This document shows positions 42,080 through 51,411 of a DNA stretch of 64,000 nt, one piece after another (position 1 is the first letter of the stretch; each line of letters begins with the position of its first letter). The stretch lies in contig NZ_JAIQXT010000004.1 in the NCBI RefSeq assembly GCF_020177055.1, positions 434,001-498,000 on the forward strand, in the 5' to 3' direction. Origin of the DNA: Sphingomonas sp. R647 (lineage in GTDB: Bacteria > Pseudomonadota > Alphaproteobacteria > Sphingomonadales > Sphingomonadaceae). A program made the translations under genes and the position numbers. Under the pieces are notes generated by a model. The model was not told the DNA's origin. It saw only the letters and a program-made list of their open reading frames with translations, and made no database searches.

Positions 42080-42307
42080 TCAGGCAGTGACGATCCGCCC
42101 GTCGATCGCCCCCGCATCGCGCCGCCGCGCGTCGAATCGCTGCCACGCGCGCTCATGAAAGAAGAATGCGACCGCGTTGATGCACGGCTCGATCAGGGCG
42201 ATCCCGCCAGCGAGGGCAATCGAGCCGGTAAAGGCATAGGCGACGCTGAACCCGACCGTCAGGTGGATCGACAGATAGGTGAACGTCTTGGTCAGATCGC
42301 GCGACAT
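42080..42307 (-). CDS. DUF2061 small membrane protein
   Basis: About 75 residues with two hydrophobic helices. The pattern DLTKTFTYLSIHLTVGFSVAY then ALIEPCINAVAFFFHERAW matches the DUF2061 family (the HERAW motif is typical). Start at 42307 (MSRDLTK); an ATG seven codons upstream is possible. Inner membrane, function unknown. Confidence 0.8.
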   Translation of the reverse strand: MSRDLTKTFTYLSIHLTVGFSVAYAFTGSIALAGGIALIEPCINAVAFFFHERAWQRFDARRRDAGAIDGRIVTA

Positions 42308-42414
42308 GGGCGGCATCCTGTGAAGCAATGCCGCCCATATGGGGTTTGGGGAAATCGATCTGAAACGCGAAGAAACGGCCTCAGTGATCGCCCCGCTCGA
42401 TCAGTTTGCGCGGA

Positions 42415-42684
42415 TCAGCGGCTGTTTTCCATGCGCGCATCGTCCGCGTCATCGATCGCGTCGGCCTTGGCTTCGCCCGCATCGCGGACATTGTCGGCCT
42501 GCTCTTCCAGCGCCTCTTCCATCGTCTCATTGGGGGCCATGTCGGCCTGCTCCTCGAGATTGTCGGCCATCGCCTCGGCATTGGCCTCGACATTATCCGC
42601 CGCCCGGTCATCGGCATCGCCGCCGCACGCGGCGAGCGCAAACAGTCCGGCGCCAGCCAGCGCCGCCTTGAACATCGATTTCAT
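42415..42684 (-). CDS. Small acidic lipoprotein
   Basis: An 89-residue predicted lipoprotein. The signal peptide ends at the lipobox LAAC (Cys about 20) and the mature part is almost all Asp, Glu, Ala, Asn and Met in an extended helix. The start has a clear GGAGGA at 42694 on the minus strand. Similar short acidic lipoproteins are widespread in sphingomonads; no function known. Confidence 0.8.
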   Translation of the reverse strand: MKSMFKAALAGAGLFALAACGGDADDRAADNVEANAEAMADNLEEQADMAPNETMEEALEEQADNVRDAGEAKADAIDDADDARMENSR

Positions 42685-42788
42685 GCAAATTCCTCCTGTT
42701 GATGCCGCGCATCAATGAGCGGGAGGCAAAGCGGTTCCACGCGAACCGCAGACGCGGCCCCGCAACCTTCAGTTCGGATTGGGGAAAA

Positions 42789-42863
<75 letters not shown>

Positions 42864-42963
42864 ACTCGGCGCGGGCGGAAGGTCCGTTCCACGCTGGGAG
42901 GCGGCCCTTTCGCGCGGGAGCGGGCCATTGTCAAGGCGCAGTGGCCCGGTTTATCGCGCGATC

Positions 42964-43107
42964 ATGACCGATGCCGACAAAAAGGCCCGCCTCGCCGCTG
43001 CGCTCCGCGAAAATCTGCGCAAGCGCAAGGCACAGGCACGCGAGGCGGCGGACTTGCCCGGCCCGCCGCCAATCGTGATCCCGCCATCGTCAGGCTCACC
43101 CGACTGA
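42964..43107 (+). CDS. 47-residue basic conserved small protein
   Basis: A tiny gene with good codon use: MTDADKKARLAAALRENLRK, followed by KRKAQAREAADLPGPPP. It has a helical N-terminal half rich in Ala, Lys and Arg, then a Pro-rich tail. It begins just after tRNA-Thr. Such proteins occur in sphingomonads; function unknown. An upstream ribosome site is weak (GCGCGATC). Confidence 0.55.
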   Translation: MTDADKKARLAAALRENLRKRKAQAREAADLPGPPPIVIPPSSGSPD

Positions 43108-43116
43108 CGGCGCAAC

Positions 43117-43488
43117 TCACCCCTTCATGATGAAGGCGTTGAGCTTGTTCCCGTCCGGATCGCGGAAATAGGCGGCGTAGAAGCTGTCGCCGCGCGGCCC
43201 CGGCGCGCCTTCGCAACTGCCGCCATGGGCCAGCGCCACCGCGTGGAGCCGATCGACCTGCGCCTCATCCTTTGCTTCCAGCGCGACCATCACGCCATTG
43301 CCCACGCTCGCCGCATTGCCGTCGAACGGCTTGGTCAGCGCGACGCCGGCACCGCCGCCCGGCGTCCCCCAGGCGATCGTGCCATCCCATTCCATCATCC
43401 GCGCGGTGCCCAGCTCAGCCGCGATCGCGTCATAAAATGCCGCCCCGCGCGCGAGGTCGTTGGTCCCCAAGGTCACATAGCCAATCAT
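43117..43488 (-). CDS. VOC family (glyoxalase/bleomycin-resistance fold) protein
   Basis: A 123-residue vicinal-oxygen-chelate protein: YVTLGTNDLARGAAFYDAI is the first beta-alpha-beta unit, and FRDPDGNKLNAF is the closing strand with the expected metal-ligand Asp/Asn and Phe. The module would need a partner or a second domain. Single-domain VOC proteins usually act on glyoxal-like or antibiotic substrates. The substrate is unknown. Confidence 0.9.
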   Translation of the reverse strand: MIGYVTLGTNDLARGAAFYDAIAAELGTARMMEWDGTIAWGTPGGGAGVALTKPFDGNAASVGNGVMVALEAKDEAQVDRLHAVALAHGGSCEGAPGPRGDSFYAAYFRDPDGNKLNAFIMKG

Positions 43489-43551
43489 ATCGTCCCCCCG
43501 AATCGTTACGGGGGGAACGTATAGTGAACGAGGAGTGGGAGCAAGCCGGAG

Positions 43552-45354
43552 TCAGCGCGCCGCGATCGGCCGGCACTTGGCGTCGAGCCACGCCCGCTCG
43601 TCGGGCGACAGCTGCGGGCCGAGGATCTCGAGCACGCGCGCATGATAGGCGTCGAGCCAACGGCGCTCGTCCTCGGTCAGCAACCCCGGCTCGATCAGAT
43701 CGCGCTCGATCGGGGCAAAGGTCAGCGTCTCGAACCCCAGCATCACCGATTCGGCGCCGGGAATGTCCTTCTCGACCACCAGCACCAGATTCTCGATGCG
43801 GATGCCGAACTCGCCCGCCTTGTAGTATCCAGGCTCGTTCGACAGGAACATGCCCGCGCGCAGCGGCTCGGCCGGGCCGCCGCCGGGATAGTTGGGCGCA
43901 GCAATCCGCTGCGGCCCTTCATGCACCGACAGATAGGCGCCGACGCCATGCCCGGTGCCATGGCCATAGTCGCAGCCGACTTCCCAAAGCGGGCGGCGGG
44001 CAAAGGCATCGATCTGCCCGCCAGTCGTCCCCGCCGGGAACACCGCGGTGGCAATCGCGATATGGCCCTTGAGCACCCGGGTGAAGCGGTCGCGCATCTC
44101 CTGCGTCGGTTCTCCCACGGGAATCACGCGAGTCACATCGGTGGTCCCATCCTCATATTGCCCGCCCGAATCCACCAGATACAGATGGCCATTCTCAATG
44201 GGCAGGCTCGACTCGTCGGTCACCTTGTAATGCGGGATCGCGCCATTGGGCCCGGTGCCCGAAATCGTGTCGAAGCTCAGGTCCCGCAGCACGCCGGTTT
44301 CCTCGCGGAACGCCTGCAGCCGGTCGGCGGCGGACATTTCCGTCACCCCGCCCTTGGGCATCTCCGCCTCAGCCCATTTGAGGAAGCGGGCCAGCGCCGC
44401 GCCGTCGCGCGCCTGCGCTGCCTTGTGCCCGGAAATTTCGGCGTCGTTCTTGACCGCCTTGGCCAGCACGACCGGATCGCGCGTCGCCAGGATCGTCGCG
44501 CCGCCCGCATCGAGCGCGTCAAAGATCGCTGCGACCGACCCAGCCGGGTCGGCAGCCACGCGCTTGCCCGCAAACTGCTCCAGCGCCGGGGCAAAGGCCG
44601 CGCGGTCATGCACCCGCACCGCATTGCCCAGATGCTGGGCGACGTCGTCACCCACCTTGTCCTTGGCGACGAACAGGTCGGCGGTGCCGTCGGCGTTGAC
44701 GATGGCATAGGCGAGCGCGACCGGCGTGTGGCTGACATCCGCCCCGCGCACGTTGAACGTCCAGGCGATCGAATCGAGCGCGGAGAGCACCACGGCGTCA
44801 GCCTTGCGCTCGGCCAGCCAGTCGGCGATCTCCGCCCGCTTGGACGCGCTGGTCCGCCCGGCGGAATCGTCGCGCTGCACGATCAGCTTGGCGTCAGACG
44901 GCGCCGGCTGGTCGTCCCACACTGCGTCGATCGGGTTGCGGCTGACCGCCACCAGCTCGGCCCCACGCTCGGCCAGCGCCCTACGCGCCTCCTCGACCCA
45001 GCCGCGCGTGTGCAGCCACGGGTCGTATCCGATCCGCCCGCCCTGCGGCGCATGGTCGCGCAGCCAGTCGGCGATGCTCACCTGCGGGACCGGCACATAC
45101 TCCCAGTTCGCCCCATCGACCTGCTGGCGCACCTGAATCGTGTAGCGCCCGTCGGTGAAGATCGCGGCCGCCTCAGGCAGCACCACCGCGCTCCCCGCGC
45201 TCCCCTGAAACCCGGTCAGCCACGACAGCCGCTGGGCATAGTCGCCGACATATTCGCTCATATGCTCATCGGTCAGCGGCACGACGAACCCGTCGAGCTG
45301 ATCGCGGTTGAGCTGCTCGCGCAGGGCCTGAAGGCGGGCGGCGTGGGTCGACAT
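43552..45354 (-). CDS. Xaa-Pro aminopeptidase (M24, aminopeptidase P)
   Basis: A 600-residue metallopeptidase that removes an N-terminal residue before proline. An N-terminal creatinase-like domain is followed by the pita-bread domain. Metal ligands are in LVDSGGQYEDGTTDVTR (two Asp near 420-430), GHGTGHGVG (His near 490), NEPGYY (Glu), IENLVLV (Glu). Length fits the long AMPP form with a C-terminal helix. Cytoplasmic. A 227-bp divergent gap separates it from the L,D-transpeptidase. Confidence 0.95.
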   Translation of the reverse strand: MSTHAARLQALREQLNRDQLDGFVVPLTDEHMSEYVGDYAQRLSWLTGFQGSAGSAVVLPEAAAIFTDGRYTIQVRQQVDGANWEYVPVPQVSIADWLRDHAPQGGRIGYDPWLHTRGWVEEARRALAERGAELVAVSRNPIDAVWDDQPAPSDAKLIVQRDDSAGRTSASKRAEIADWLAERKADAVVLSALDSIAWTFNVRGADVSHTPVALAYAIVNADGTADLFVAKDKVGDDVAQHLGNAVRVHDRAAFAPALEQFAGKRVAADPAGSVAAIFDALDAGGATILATRDPVVLAKAVKNDAEISGHKAAQARDGAALARFLKWAEAEMPKGGVTEMSAADRLQAFREETGVLRDLSFDTISGTGPNGAIPHYKVTDESSLPIENGHLYLVDSGGQYEDGTTDVTRVIPVGEPTQEMRDRFTRVLKGHIAIATAVFPAGTTGGQIDAFARRPLWEVGCDYGHGTGHGVGAYLSVHEGPQRIAAPNYPGGGPAEPLRAGMFLSNEPGYYKAGEFGIRIENLVLVVEKDIPGAESVMLGFETLTFAPIERDLIEPGLLTEDERRWLDAYHARVLEILGPQLSPDERAWLDAKCRPIAAR

Positions 45355-45581
45355 GGGAACGGTCCTCGAACTGCTGGGGCTACGGTGTTGGGCCCCATAT
45401 GGGGAGCGGACGCCGCGCCGTTAAGCGGCTCTGGTGGCCCAAGCGACGCGGGTTGAAAAGGGGGGTGAGGCCGTCAGGTTAACGCGCCTCCGTCCTGTCC
45501 CACAGCGATACGCGGTCAAATCGGGGGGTGGTCAGGCGCGGCGCGATGCACGATCTGGCGTGGATGGACCGGAGGAGATTG

Positions 45582-46262
45582 ATGCGCGCAGGCGGATGGA
45601 TGGTGCGGACGGGGATCGTAGCGGCGCTTGGCGTCGGCGCGATGGCTGCGGCTGCGCTGATCCCCGCGCCCGAACCGGCCCGAAGCGCACCCACGGTCAA
45701 AGCCGCTCCCGTCGCTCCGGCGCCGAAGCCAGTTGTCGCGTCTCCCATCGCACCGGCACCCGCCGCCGCACTCCCGCCCGCCGCCCCGGCGCTGGAGGCG
45801 ATGACAGTCAAGCGCATCCTCGACATCCCCGGCCCGATCAGCTTCGGCACCTATTACTGGAACACCGACGGCGTCCCGCCCGATGGCCCGCTGGTGATCA
45901 CCGTTGATCTGGAAGCACAGACCATGTCGGTGTTCCGCGACGGGTACGAGATCGGCGCGACCGCGATCCTCTACGGCATGGACGAAAAGCCGACCCCGCT
46001 CGGCGTGCACACGATCAAGCAGAAAAAGGTCCACCACATCTCGAACCTCTACGGCGCGCCGATGCCGTACATGATGCGCCTGACCTGGGACGGCGTCGCG
46101 ATCCATGGGTCAGAAGTTGAAGAGGGCCGCGCCACGCATGGCTGCATCGGCGTCCCCACCGCCTTCGCCAAGCTGGTGTTCGCGCAGGCCAAGCTCGGCG
46201 ACAAGGTGATCATCACCCGTGGCAAGCGGCTCGGCATGGGCGGCGTCGTCACGCCGGAGTGA
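45582..46262 (+). CDS. L,D-transpeptidase (YkuD family)
   Basis: A 226-residue enzyme that forms 3-3 peptidoglycan cross-links or attaches proteins. A membrane/signal segment (MVRTGIVAALGVGAMAAAAL) is followed by a Pro/Ala-rich linker, then a YkuD domain with IHGSEVEEGRATHGCIGV: the conserved His and the catalytic Cys in HGC are present. The start at 45582 is chosen for the GGAGGAGA site at 45569-45576; ATG at 45546 is an alternative. Its stop lies inside a perfect palindrome shared with the convergent acylase. Confidence 0.92.
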   Translation: MRAGGWMVRTGIVAALGVGAMAAAALIPAPEPARSAPTVKAAPVAPAPKPVVASPIAPAPAAALPPAAPALEAMTVKRILDIPGPISFGTYYWNTDGVPPDGPLVITVDLEAQTMSVFRDGYEIGATAILYGMDEKPTPLGVHTIKQKKVHHISNLYGAPMPYMMRLTWDGVAIHGSEVEEGRATHGCIGVPTAFAKLVFAQAKLGDKVIITRGKRLGMGGVVTPE

Positions 46263-46276
46263 CCGGGGTCACTCCG
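46255..46276. terminator. Palindrome joining the stop codons of convergent genes
   Basis: CGGAGTGACC-GG-GGTCACTCCG: perfect 10-base arms over 22 bases. It spans the L,D-transpeptidase stop (TGA at 46260-46262) and the acylase stop (TGA on minus at 46269-46271), so the two gene ends mirror each other. It likely acts as a shared transcript end. Confidence 0.7.
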
Positions 46277-48527
46277 CGATCCGCACCGCCTTCCCCACCT
46301 TCGCCGCCGCGATCTGCGCCGGGGTGAACGGGAACCGCACCCACTGCTTGCGCGAATACATTTGCGTCTGATCGCCATACCAGGGCGATTGCGGGTCGGG
46401 CGACTGCGAGTAGGACAGGATCGTGTCCGCAACCGGCCCCGCGTCATCGAACCCGACCACCTGCACATAGCTCGACCCATGGCGCGGCGTGACCCCGCCC
46501 GGCGCCGGCACCATCATCTGCACGTTGAGCACGCCCAGTGCGCCATCACCGCCATGGATCGGGATGCGATCGGTGATCCGCTGCGCAAAGGCGACATCGC
46601 CCCAGCGCGCATCAAGCGCGATCCCCGCCTTGGTCACCTCTTCCGCCGCCGACTTGAGTGCCGCGACCAGCTTGTCGCCCGTCTCACCGCTGATCACCAG
46701 ATCGCGTGGGGTGTGCACCGGGTCCTTGGCATCGAACGGCACCGCCCAGATGCCGGGCAGACGCGCGACCTTCATCCAGAACCGGTCGAACAACCATGCC
46801 CCCCGGCTATCAAGCTCGAACCGCCCGTCCCATTTCGCCAGCGCCGCACAGGCATCGGCCACATCCTTGCCCGCGCACAGCGCCAGCAGCGGCTTCAACG
46901 CCAGCTCGCCCGCATGGCTCTTGTTGGCAAAGGTCATCGCCTTGGCGCGTGCGTGATCGACCTTGCCGCCCGCGATCAGCGCGCGGGTTTCGATGAACCC
47001 CGATCGGGTGCGCAAGGAAACCGGCTTCTCCGCCTCGCCTAATATCGGCGACAGCACCGGGTGCGGATGGTCCGCATTGCTCAGCCAATAGCTGTCATTC
47101 ATGTTGGCCACATAATCGCGCCGCGCCTGCACCGCCTGATCGGCTGCGGGCATCAGCCCCGGCACCGGCGTCCCCGCCGCCGCATCCCACGCACAGGCCG
47201 ATTTCGACCCGTCGAGCAGGATCGCGGTGCGCGCCACCGCCGGCGACAGCGGCGTCGCGCACGCCTTCGCCTTCTCCGCCGACACGTTGGGCACGGCGGT
47301 GACATCGGCGTGCAGCGCATCGCCATGGCGATCGGCGACGATGGTATTGACCCACGGAATGCCGAGCGTCTCGGTGACCGCCGCGCGCACCTCGCCGACA
47401 TTCTTCGCCGTCGCGATCCGCACCCAGGTGCCGATCCCGCGCTGGTTCCCGGCATTGGCGTCGCGCATCGCGAAAGCGGTCGCCTTGCTCCAGTTCGCCA
47501 TCGCCTGCGGGATCACGATCACCGGGCCAAAGCGGGTCGAATAGAGCGTCCGCGTGACCGGCGCCGCGCCATCGGGCATTGGTACGGTCACGGCCTTGAC
47601 CACCATCTTCTCCGACTTGCCATCGACCAGATAGGCGGTGGGATCATTCGGATCGAGCGCCAGCTGATACAGCGTAAAGTGCCGCGCCGCCGTCACCGTA
47701 TGCGTCCAGGCAATGTCCTTGTTGAAGCCCAAAGTAGGGAAGGGCGACCCCGCAATCCCGACCCCCGCCGTGTCCATCTTGCCCGGGATCGTCACATGCA
47801 TCTGCCAGAAGCGGCTCGGCCCAGCCCAGGGGAAATGCGGGTTGCCGATCACCATCCCCTTGCCATTGGCGGTGACATCGCCGCCGAATGCCCAGCCATT
47901 GCTGGCGACCTCGAACTTCGCCGGGTCGGGCATCGCCGCGCTCGTCTTGGTCGGCGGCTCGCTTCCCGGCGGCACCGCATTGGCCATGGCCGGCGCGAAG
48001 TTCAGCGAACTGGCGAGCAGCATCTGCTTCTCATTCAGCCGCAGCATGTCGTCGGCGGTGATCGCCCGCACCCACGCCTTGCCGCGACACTCGGCCGGGA
48101 CCCGCTCCGGCCCCAGATCCTTGAGATAGCGATTATACCCCGCGACCCAGCCAGCAGTCAGCGCCAGCGCCGCCGCCCCCTGCTCTTTCGCCCCGCGCCG
48201 CAGGGCTGGCACATCAATCGCGGAGCGGAAGAAAAGGTCGGACGACAGATTGTCGACGCTCTGGAAGCCCAATGTCGCGCTGCCCTTCGCCCCGAAATGC
48301 AGCGAGCGCTCGCCCGCCACTGTCGCGAACTCCTCGGCGATCATGCACAGATTATCCTGCGCATAGGCATAGCCCACGCCATAGCCCGCTCCGCGCCAGT
48401 CCTTCGCGACGATATGCGGCACGCCATGCTGGGTCCGGGTGATCGTCGCATCGTAGCGCTGAGCCTGCGCCGCGCCGCTCCATGCCAGCGCCACGCCCGC
48501 AGCCGCCAACAGCATCGCCTTGCCCAT
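46269..48527 (-). CDS. Penicillin acylase family protein (Ntn-hydrolase)
   Basis: A 752-residue secreted enzyme made as one chain and cut into alpha and beta subunits. The signal peptide ends near AQAQ. The alpha part is about residues 25-205. The beta subunit would start at the Ser of SNGWAFGG (near 210), the classical catalytic N-terminal Ser. The beta chain keeps the VAV/NNDSYWL stretch. Family members remove acyl chains from beta-lactams, aculeacin, or N-acyl homoserine lactones. The substrate cannot be read from this sequence. Neighbour of oligopeptidase B and an amidase. Confidence 0.9.
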   Translation of the reverse strand: MGKAMLLAAAGVALAWSGAAQAQRYDATITRTQHGVPHIVAKDWRGAGYGVGYAYAQDNLCMIAEEFATVAGERSLHFGAKGSATLGFQSVDNLSSDLFFRSAIDVPALRRGAKEQGAAALALTAGWVAGYNRYLKDLGPERVPAECRGKAWVRAITADDMLRLNEKQMLLASSLNFAPAMANAVPPGSEPPTKTSAAMPDPAKFEVASNGWAFGGDVTANGKGMVIGNPHFPWAGPSRFWQMHVTIPGKMDTAGVGIAGSPFPTLGFNKDIAWTHTVTAARHFTLYQLALDPNDPTAYLVDGKSEKMVVKAVTVPMPDGAAPVTRTLYSTRFGPVIVIPQAMANWSKATAFAMRDANAGNQRGIGTWVRIATAKNVGEVRAAVTETLGIPWVNTIVADRHGDALHADVTAVPNVSAEKAKACATPLSPAVARTAILLDGSKSACAWDAAAGTPVPGLMPAADQAVQARRDYVANMNDSYWLSNADHPHPVLSPILGEAEKPVSLRTRSGFIETRALIAGGKVDHARAKAMTFANKSHAGELALKPLLALCAGKDVADACAALAKWDGRFELDSRGAWLFDRFWMKVARLPGIWAVPFDAKDPVHTPRDLVISGETGDKLVAALKSAAEEVTKAGIALDARWGDVAFAQRITDRIPIHGGDGALGVLNVQMMVPAPGGVTPRHGSSYVQVVGFDDAGPVADTILSYSQSPDPQSPWYGDQTQMYSRKQWVRFPFTPAQIAAAKVGKAVRIAE

Positions 48528-48616
48528 CCGATCCTCCCAGATTTTCGACCAGCCTAGCGCCGCTTCCGTTCACGGCAACCGTTTGCGCCAACGGGCGGCT
48601 GCGCTAGACGGGCCGG

Positions 48617-50689
48617 ATGAGCCAGACCACGCCCCCCGTCGCCGCCACCCGCCCCTTCAGCTACGAGCGCCACGGCGTGACGATCGACGACCCCTGGGCC
48701 TGGCTGCGCGACCCCGGCTATCCCGAGGTCAAGGACCCTGACGTCCTCGCCTATCTCGAGGCCGAGAACACCTATCTGGAAGGCGTGATGGAGCCGCTGA
48801 AGCCGCTCGCCGAAACGCTGTTTCAGGAGATGCGCGGGCGGATCAAGGAAGACGACGCCACGGTCCCGCAAAAGGACGGCGCGTATCTCTACTGGACCGA
48901 TCACGAGACCGGCGGCGAATATCGCCGCTGGTGGCGCAAGCCGGTTGCGGGCGGTGACGCCGAACTGATCCTCGACGAACCCAAGCTCGCCGACGGCAAG
49001 GAATATTTCGTGCTCGGCGGCTTCTCGATCAGCCCCGACGACCGCTATCTCGCCTATGCCTTTGACGATAATGGCTCGGAACGGTTCGAGGTGCGGGTCA
49101 AGGACCTGACCACCGGCGACCTGCTCCCCGACATGATCCCCGGCGTCCTCTCCGACCTCGTCTGGACCTCGGACTCTAAGGGCTTCCTCTACGGCGTCGC
49201 CAACGACCAGTGGCGCACCGACAATGCCCGCTGGCACAAGCTCGGCGATCCGGTCGAGAGCGACATCGAACTCTTTCACGAGGACGACGAGGGGTATCGC
49301 GTCGGCGTCGGCGAGACGCAATCGCGGCGCTTCCTCGTCATCTCGACCGGCGATCACGTCACCAGCGAAATCCGCCTGCTCCCCGCCGACAACCCGCTCG
49401 CCGAACCGATCCTCGTCGCCCCGCGCCAGACCGGCCGCGAATATGATGTCGAGGAGCATGACGGCACGCTCTTCATCCACACCAACGACACCCACACCAA
49501 CTGGCGGCTCGTCACCGCCAGCCTCGATGCGCCGGGCGACTGGGTCGAGCGGATCGCGCCGTCCGAAACCTTCTACATGACCGGCGTCACCACCTTCGCC
49601 GACTATTTCGTGGTCGAGGGGCGCGAGGCCGGGCTCGATCAGATCGAGATCCACCAGTACGAAGGCGGCCCAGAAACAGACGGCGCCAAGCGCATCGCCT
49701 TCCCGGAGGCAAGCTATGTCGCCAGCCTCGGCGACAACCCCGAATATGCGATGGCGAAACTGCGCATCGGCTATGAATCGATGGTCACGCCCGGCACCGT
49801 CTATGACTATGACGTCGCGACCGGCGAGCTCGAAACGCTCAAGGTCCAGATCATCCCCTCGGGCTATGACGCGAGCAAATACGCGACCGAACGGCTGCAC
49901 ATTACCGCGCGCGACGGCACCGACATCCCCTGCTCGATCGTCTACCCGAAGGACTTCCCGCGCGACGGCACGGGCAAGCTCTACCTCTACGCCTATGGCG
50001 CGTACGGCTACGCCATCCCGCCGGGCTTCTCGACCGCACGCATGTCGTTCCTCGACCGCGGTGTCGCCTTCGCCATCGCGCATATCCGTGGCGGCGATGA
50101 TCTGGGCCAGCAATGGTATCTCGACGGCAAGCTGGAAAAGCGCGCCAACACCTTCAACGACTTCGTCGACGTCGCAAAGGGCCTGATCGATCGCGGCTAC
50201 ACCCACAAGGGCGGCATCGCCATCGCCGGGCGCAGCGCCGGCGGCGAGCTGATGGGCGCCGTCGTCAACTCCGACCCCGATCTGTGGGGCGTGGTCGTCG
50301 CCGATGTCCCGTTCGTCGACGTGCTCAACACCATGCTCGACGACAGCCTGCCGCTGACCCCCGGCGAATGGCCCGAATGGGGCAACCCGATCACCGACAA
50401 GGCCGCGTTCGACCTGATCCGCGGCTACAGCCCGTACGACAACGTCAAGCCACAGGGTTATCCGCCGCTGTTCATTTCCGGCGGCCTCAACGACCCCCGC
50501 GTCACCTATTGGGAACCCGCCAAATGGGCGGCCAAGCTGCGCGCGACCAAGACCGACGACAATGTGCTGGTGCTCAAGACCAACATGGGCGCCGGCCATG
50601 GCGGCAAATCGGGCCGCTGGGAAAGCCTGCGCGAAGCCGCCGACGAAAACGCCTTCATCCTGTGGCAGCTCGGGCTGGCCAACGCCTGA
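48617..50689 (+). CDS. Oligopeptidase B-like S9 peptidase (protease II)
   Basis: A 690-residue prolyl-oligopeptidase-family enzyme that cuts after basic residues in short peptides. The seven-blade propeller covers about residues 70-400; the hydrolase domain carries Ser in GRSAGGELMG (near 535), Asp in NDPRV (near 622) and His in GAGHGGKSG (near 658). The N-terminal RHGVTIDDPWAWLRDPGYP is diagnostic of this clade. Length typical. No signal peptide, so cytoplasmic. It shares a short divergent region with the acylase. Confidence 0.95.
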   Translation: MSQTTPPVAATRPFSYERHGVTIDDPWAWLRDPGYPEVKDPDVLAYLEAENTYLEGVMEPLKPLAETLFQEMRGRIKEDDATVPQKDGAYLYWTDHETGGEYRRWWRKPVAGGDAELILDEPKLADGKEYFVLGGFSISPDDRYLAYAFDDNGSERFEVRVKDLTTGDLLPDMIPGVLSDLVWTSDSKGFLYGVANDQWRTDNARWHKLGDPVESDIELFHEDDEGYRVGVGETQSRRFLVISTGDHVTSEIRLLPADNPLAEPILVAPRQTGREYDVEEHDGTLFIHTNDTHTNWRLVTASLDAPGDWVERIAPSETFYMTGVTTFADYFVVEGREAGLDQIEIHQYEGGPETDGAKRIAFPEASYVASLGDNPEYAMAKLRIGYESMVTPGTVYDYDVATGELETLKVQIIPSGYDASKYATERLHITARDGTDIPCSIVYPKDFPRDGTGKLYLYAYGAYGYAIPPGFSTARMSFLDRGVAFAIAHIRGGDDLGQQWYLDGKLEKRANTFNDFVDVAKGLIDRGYTHKGGIAIAGRSAGGELMGAVVNSDPDLWGVVVADVPFVDVLNTMLDDSLPLTPGEWPEWGNPITDKAAFDLIRGYSPYDNVKPQGYPPLFISGGLNDPRVTYWEPAKWAAKLRATKTDDNVLVLKTNMGAGHGGKSGRWESLREAADENAFILWQLGLANA

Positions 50690-50789
50690 CCTCCCTCCAC
50701 TATGGCGGGACTCCCCGCCATGGTGGATGCGTCGGTTAAGGATTTGATCAGCCGGGTCTTTTACCCTCGCGCCCGATGGACGCGAGACG

Positions 50790-51296
50790 ATGAAACACCC
50801 TCTGGACCTGCACCGTGGCCGGCACCGGCGGCGAGGCTTCGGGCGCAACGAACTGGCGGGGATGCTGCTCGCAGGGATCGTTGGCGGGCTCGCCTGGTCG
50901 ATGCTGCCTGCCGCCGCCCCCGCGCCTGCCGCACCGGCCGCCGCCCCCCGCACCGCCTTCGGCTTCTGCCATAGCGGCGGCGGCACCAATTGCGTGGTCG
51001 ATGGCGATACGTTCCGCATGGCGGGGGACAAGATCCGCATCGCCGATATCGACACTCCTGAAACCCACCCCGCGCGCTGCCGTGAGGAAGCCCGGCTCGG
51101 CGCGGCGGCGACGCAACGGCTGCAGGCGTTGCTCAACAGCGGCGCCGTGACGCTCCATCCGATCGACCGCGACACCGACCGCTATGGCCGCAAGCTGCGC
51201 CGCGTCGAGGTGAACGGCCGCGGCGTCGGCGACACGCTGATCGCCGAGGGACTGGCCCGCCCCTATCGCGGACGCCGCATGGGCTGGTGCGTTTAA
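50790..51296 (+). CDS. Thermonuclease (SNase-like) family protein
   Basis: A 168-residue protein: a basic head, one membrane helix (about 25-45), then an SNase fold. The catalytic pattern is retained: VVDGDTFRM, RIADIDTPETHPARC with the Ca-binding Asp and Arg, and DRYGRKLRRVEV with the second Arg and Glu. The start at 50790 has weak ribosome support; an ATG in the membrane segment (50862) would shorten it. Probably a membrane-tethered periplasmic nuclease. Followed by a perfect 32-bp inverted repeat. Confidence 0.87.
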   Translation: MKHPLDLHRGRHRRRGFGRNELAGMLLAGIVGGLAWSMLPAAAPAPAAPAAAPRTAFGFCHSGGGTNCVVDGDTFRMAGDKIRIADIDTPETHPARCREEARLGAAATQRLQALLNSGAVTLHPIDRDTDRYGRKLRRVEVNGRGVGDTLIAEGLARPYRGRRMGWCV

Positions 51297-51308
51297 GCCT
51301 ATTAGTTG

Positions 51309-51390
51309 CGGCACCGGCCCGCTCCCCCACCCGGCCACCCATAGAATACACTGGCGTTGGGTGGCCGGGTGGGGGAGCGGGCCGGTGCCG
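51309..51390. terminator. Perfect 32-bp inverted repeat (18-nt loop) between convergent genes
   Basis: Arms 51309-51340 and 51359-51390 are exact reverse complements over 32 bases, with an AT-rich 18-base loop (51341-51358). It is 13 bases after the thermonuclease stop and 22 before the amidase stop, so it can end both transcripts. A stem this long without mismatches is exceptional for a simple terminator. Confidence 0.9.
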
Positions 51391-51411
51391 CCTCAGCGAA
51401 GCTGAAAGAAC

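Noticed and set aside
48554..51175. 873-codon open frame on the minus strand, opposite oligopeptidase B
   Set aside because: It lies opposite a gene with clear catalytic motifs; its translation has no domain and follows the GC-rich antisense pattern.
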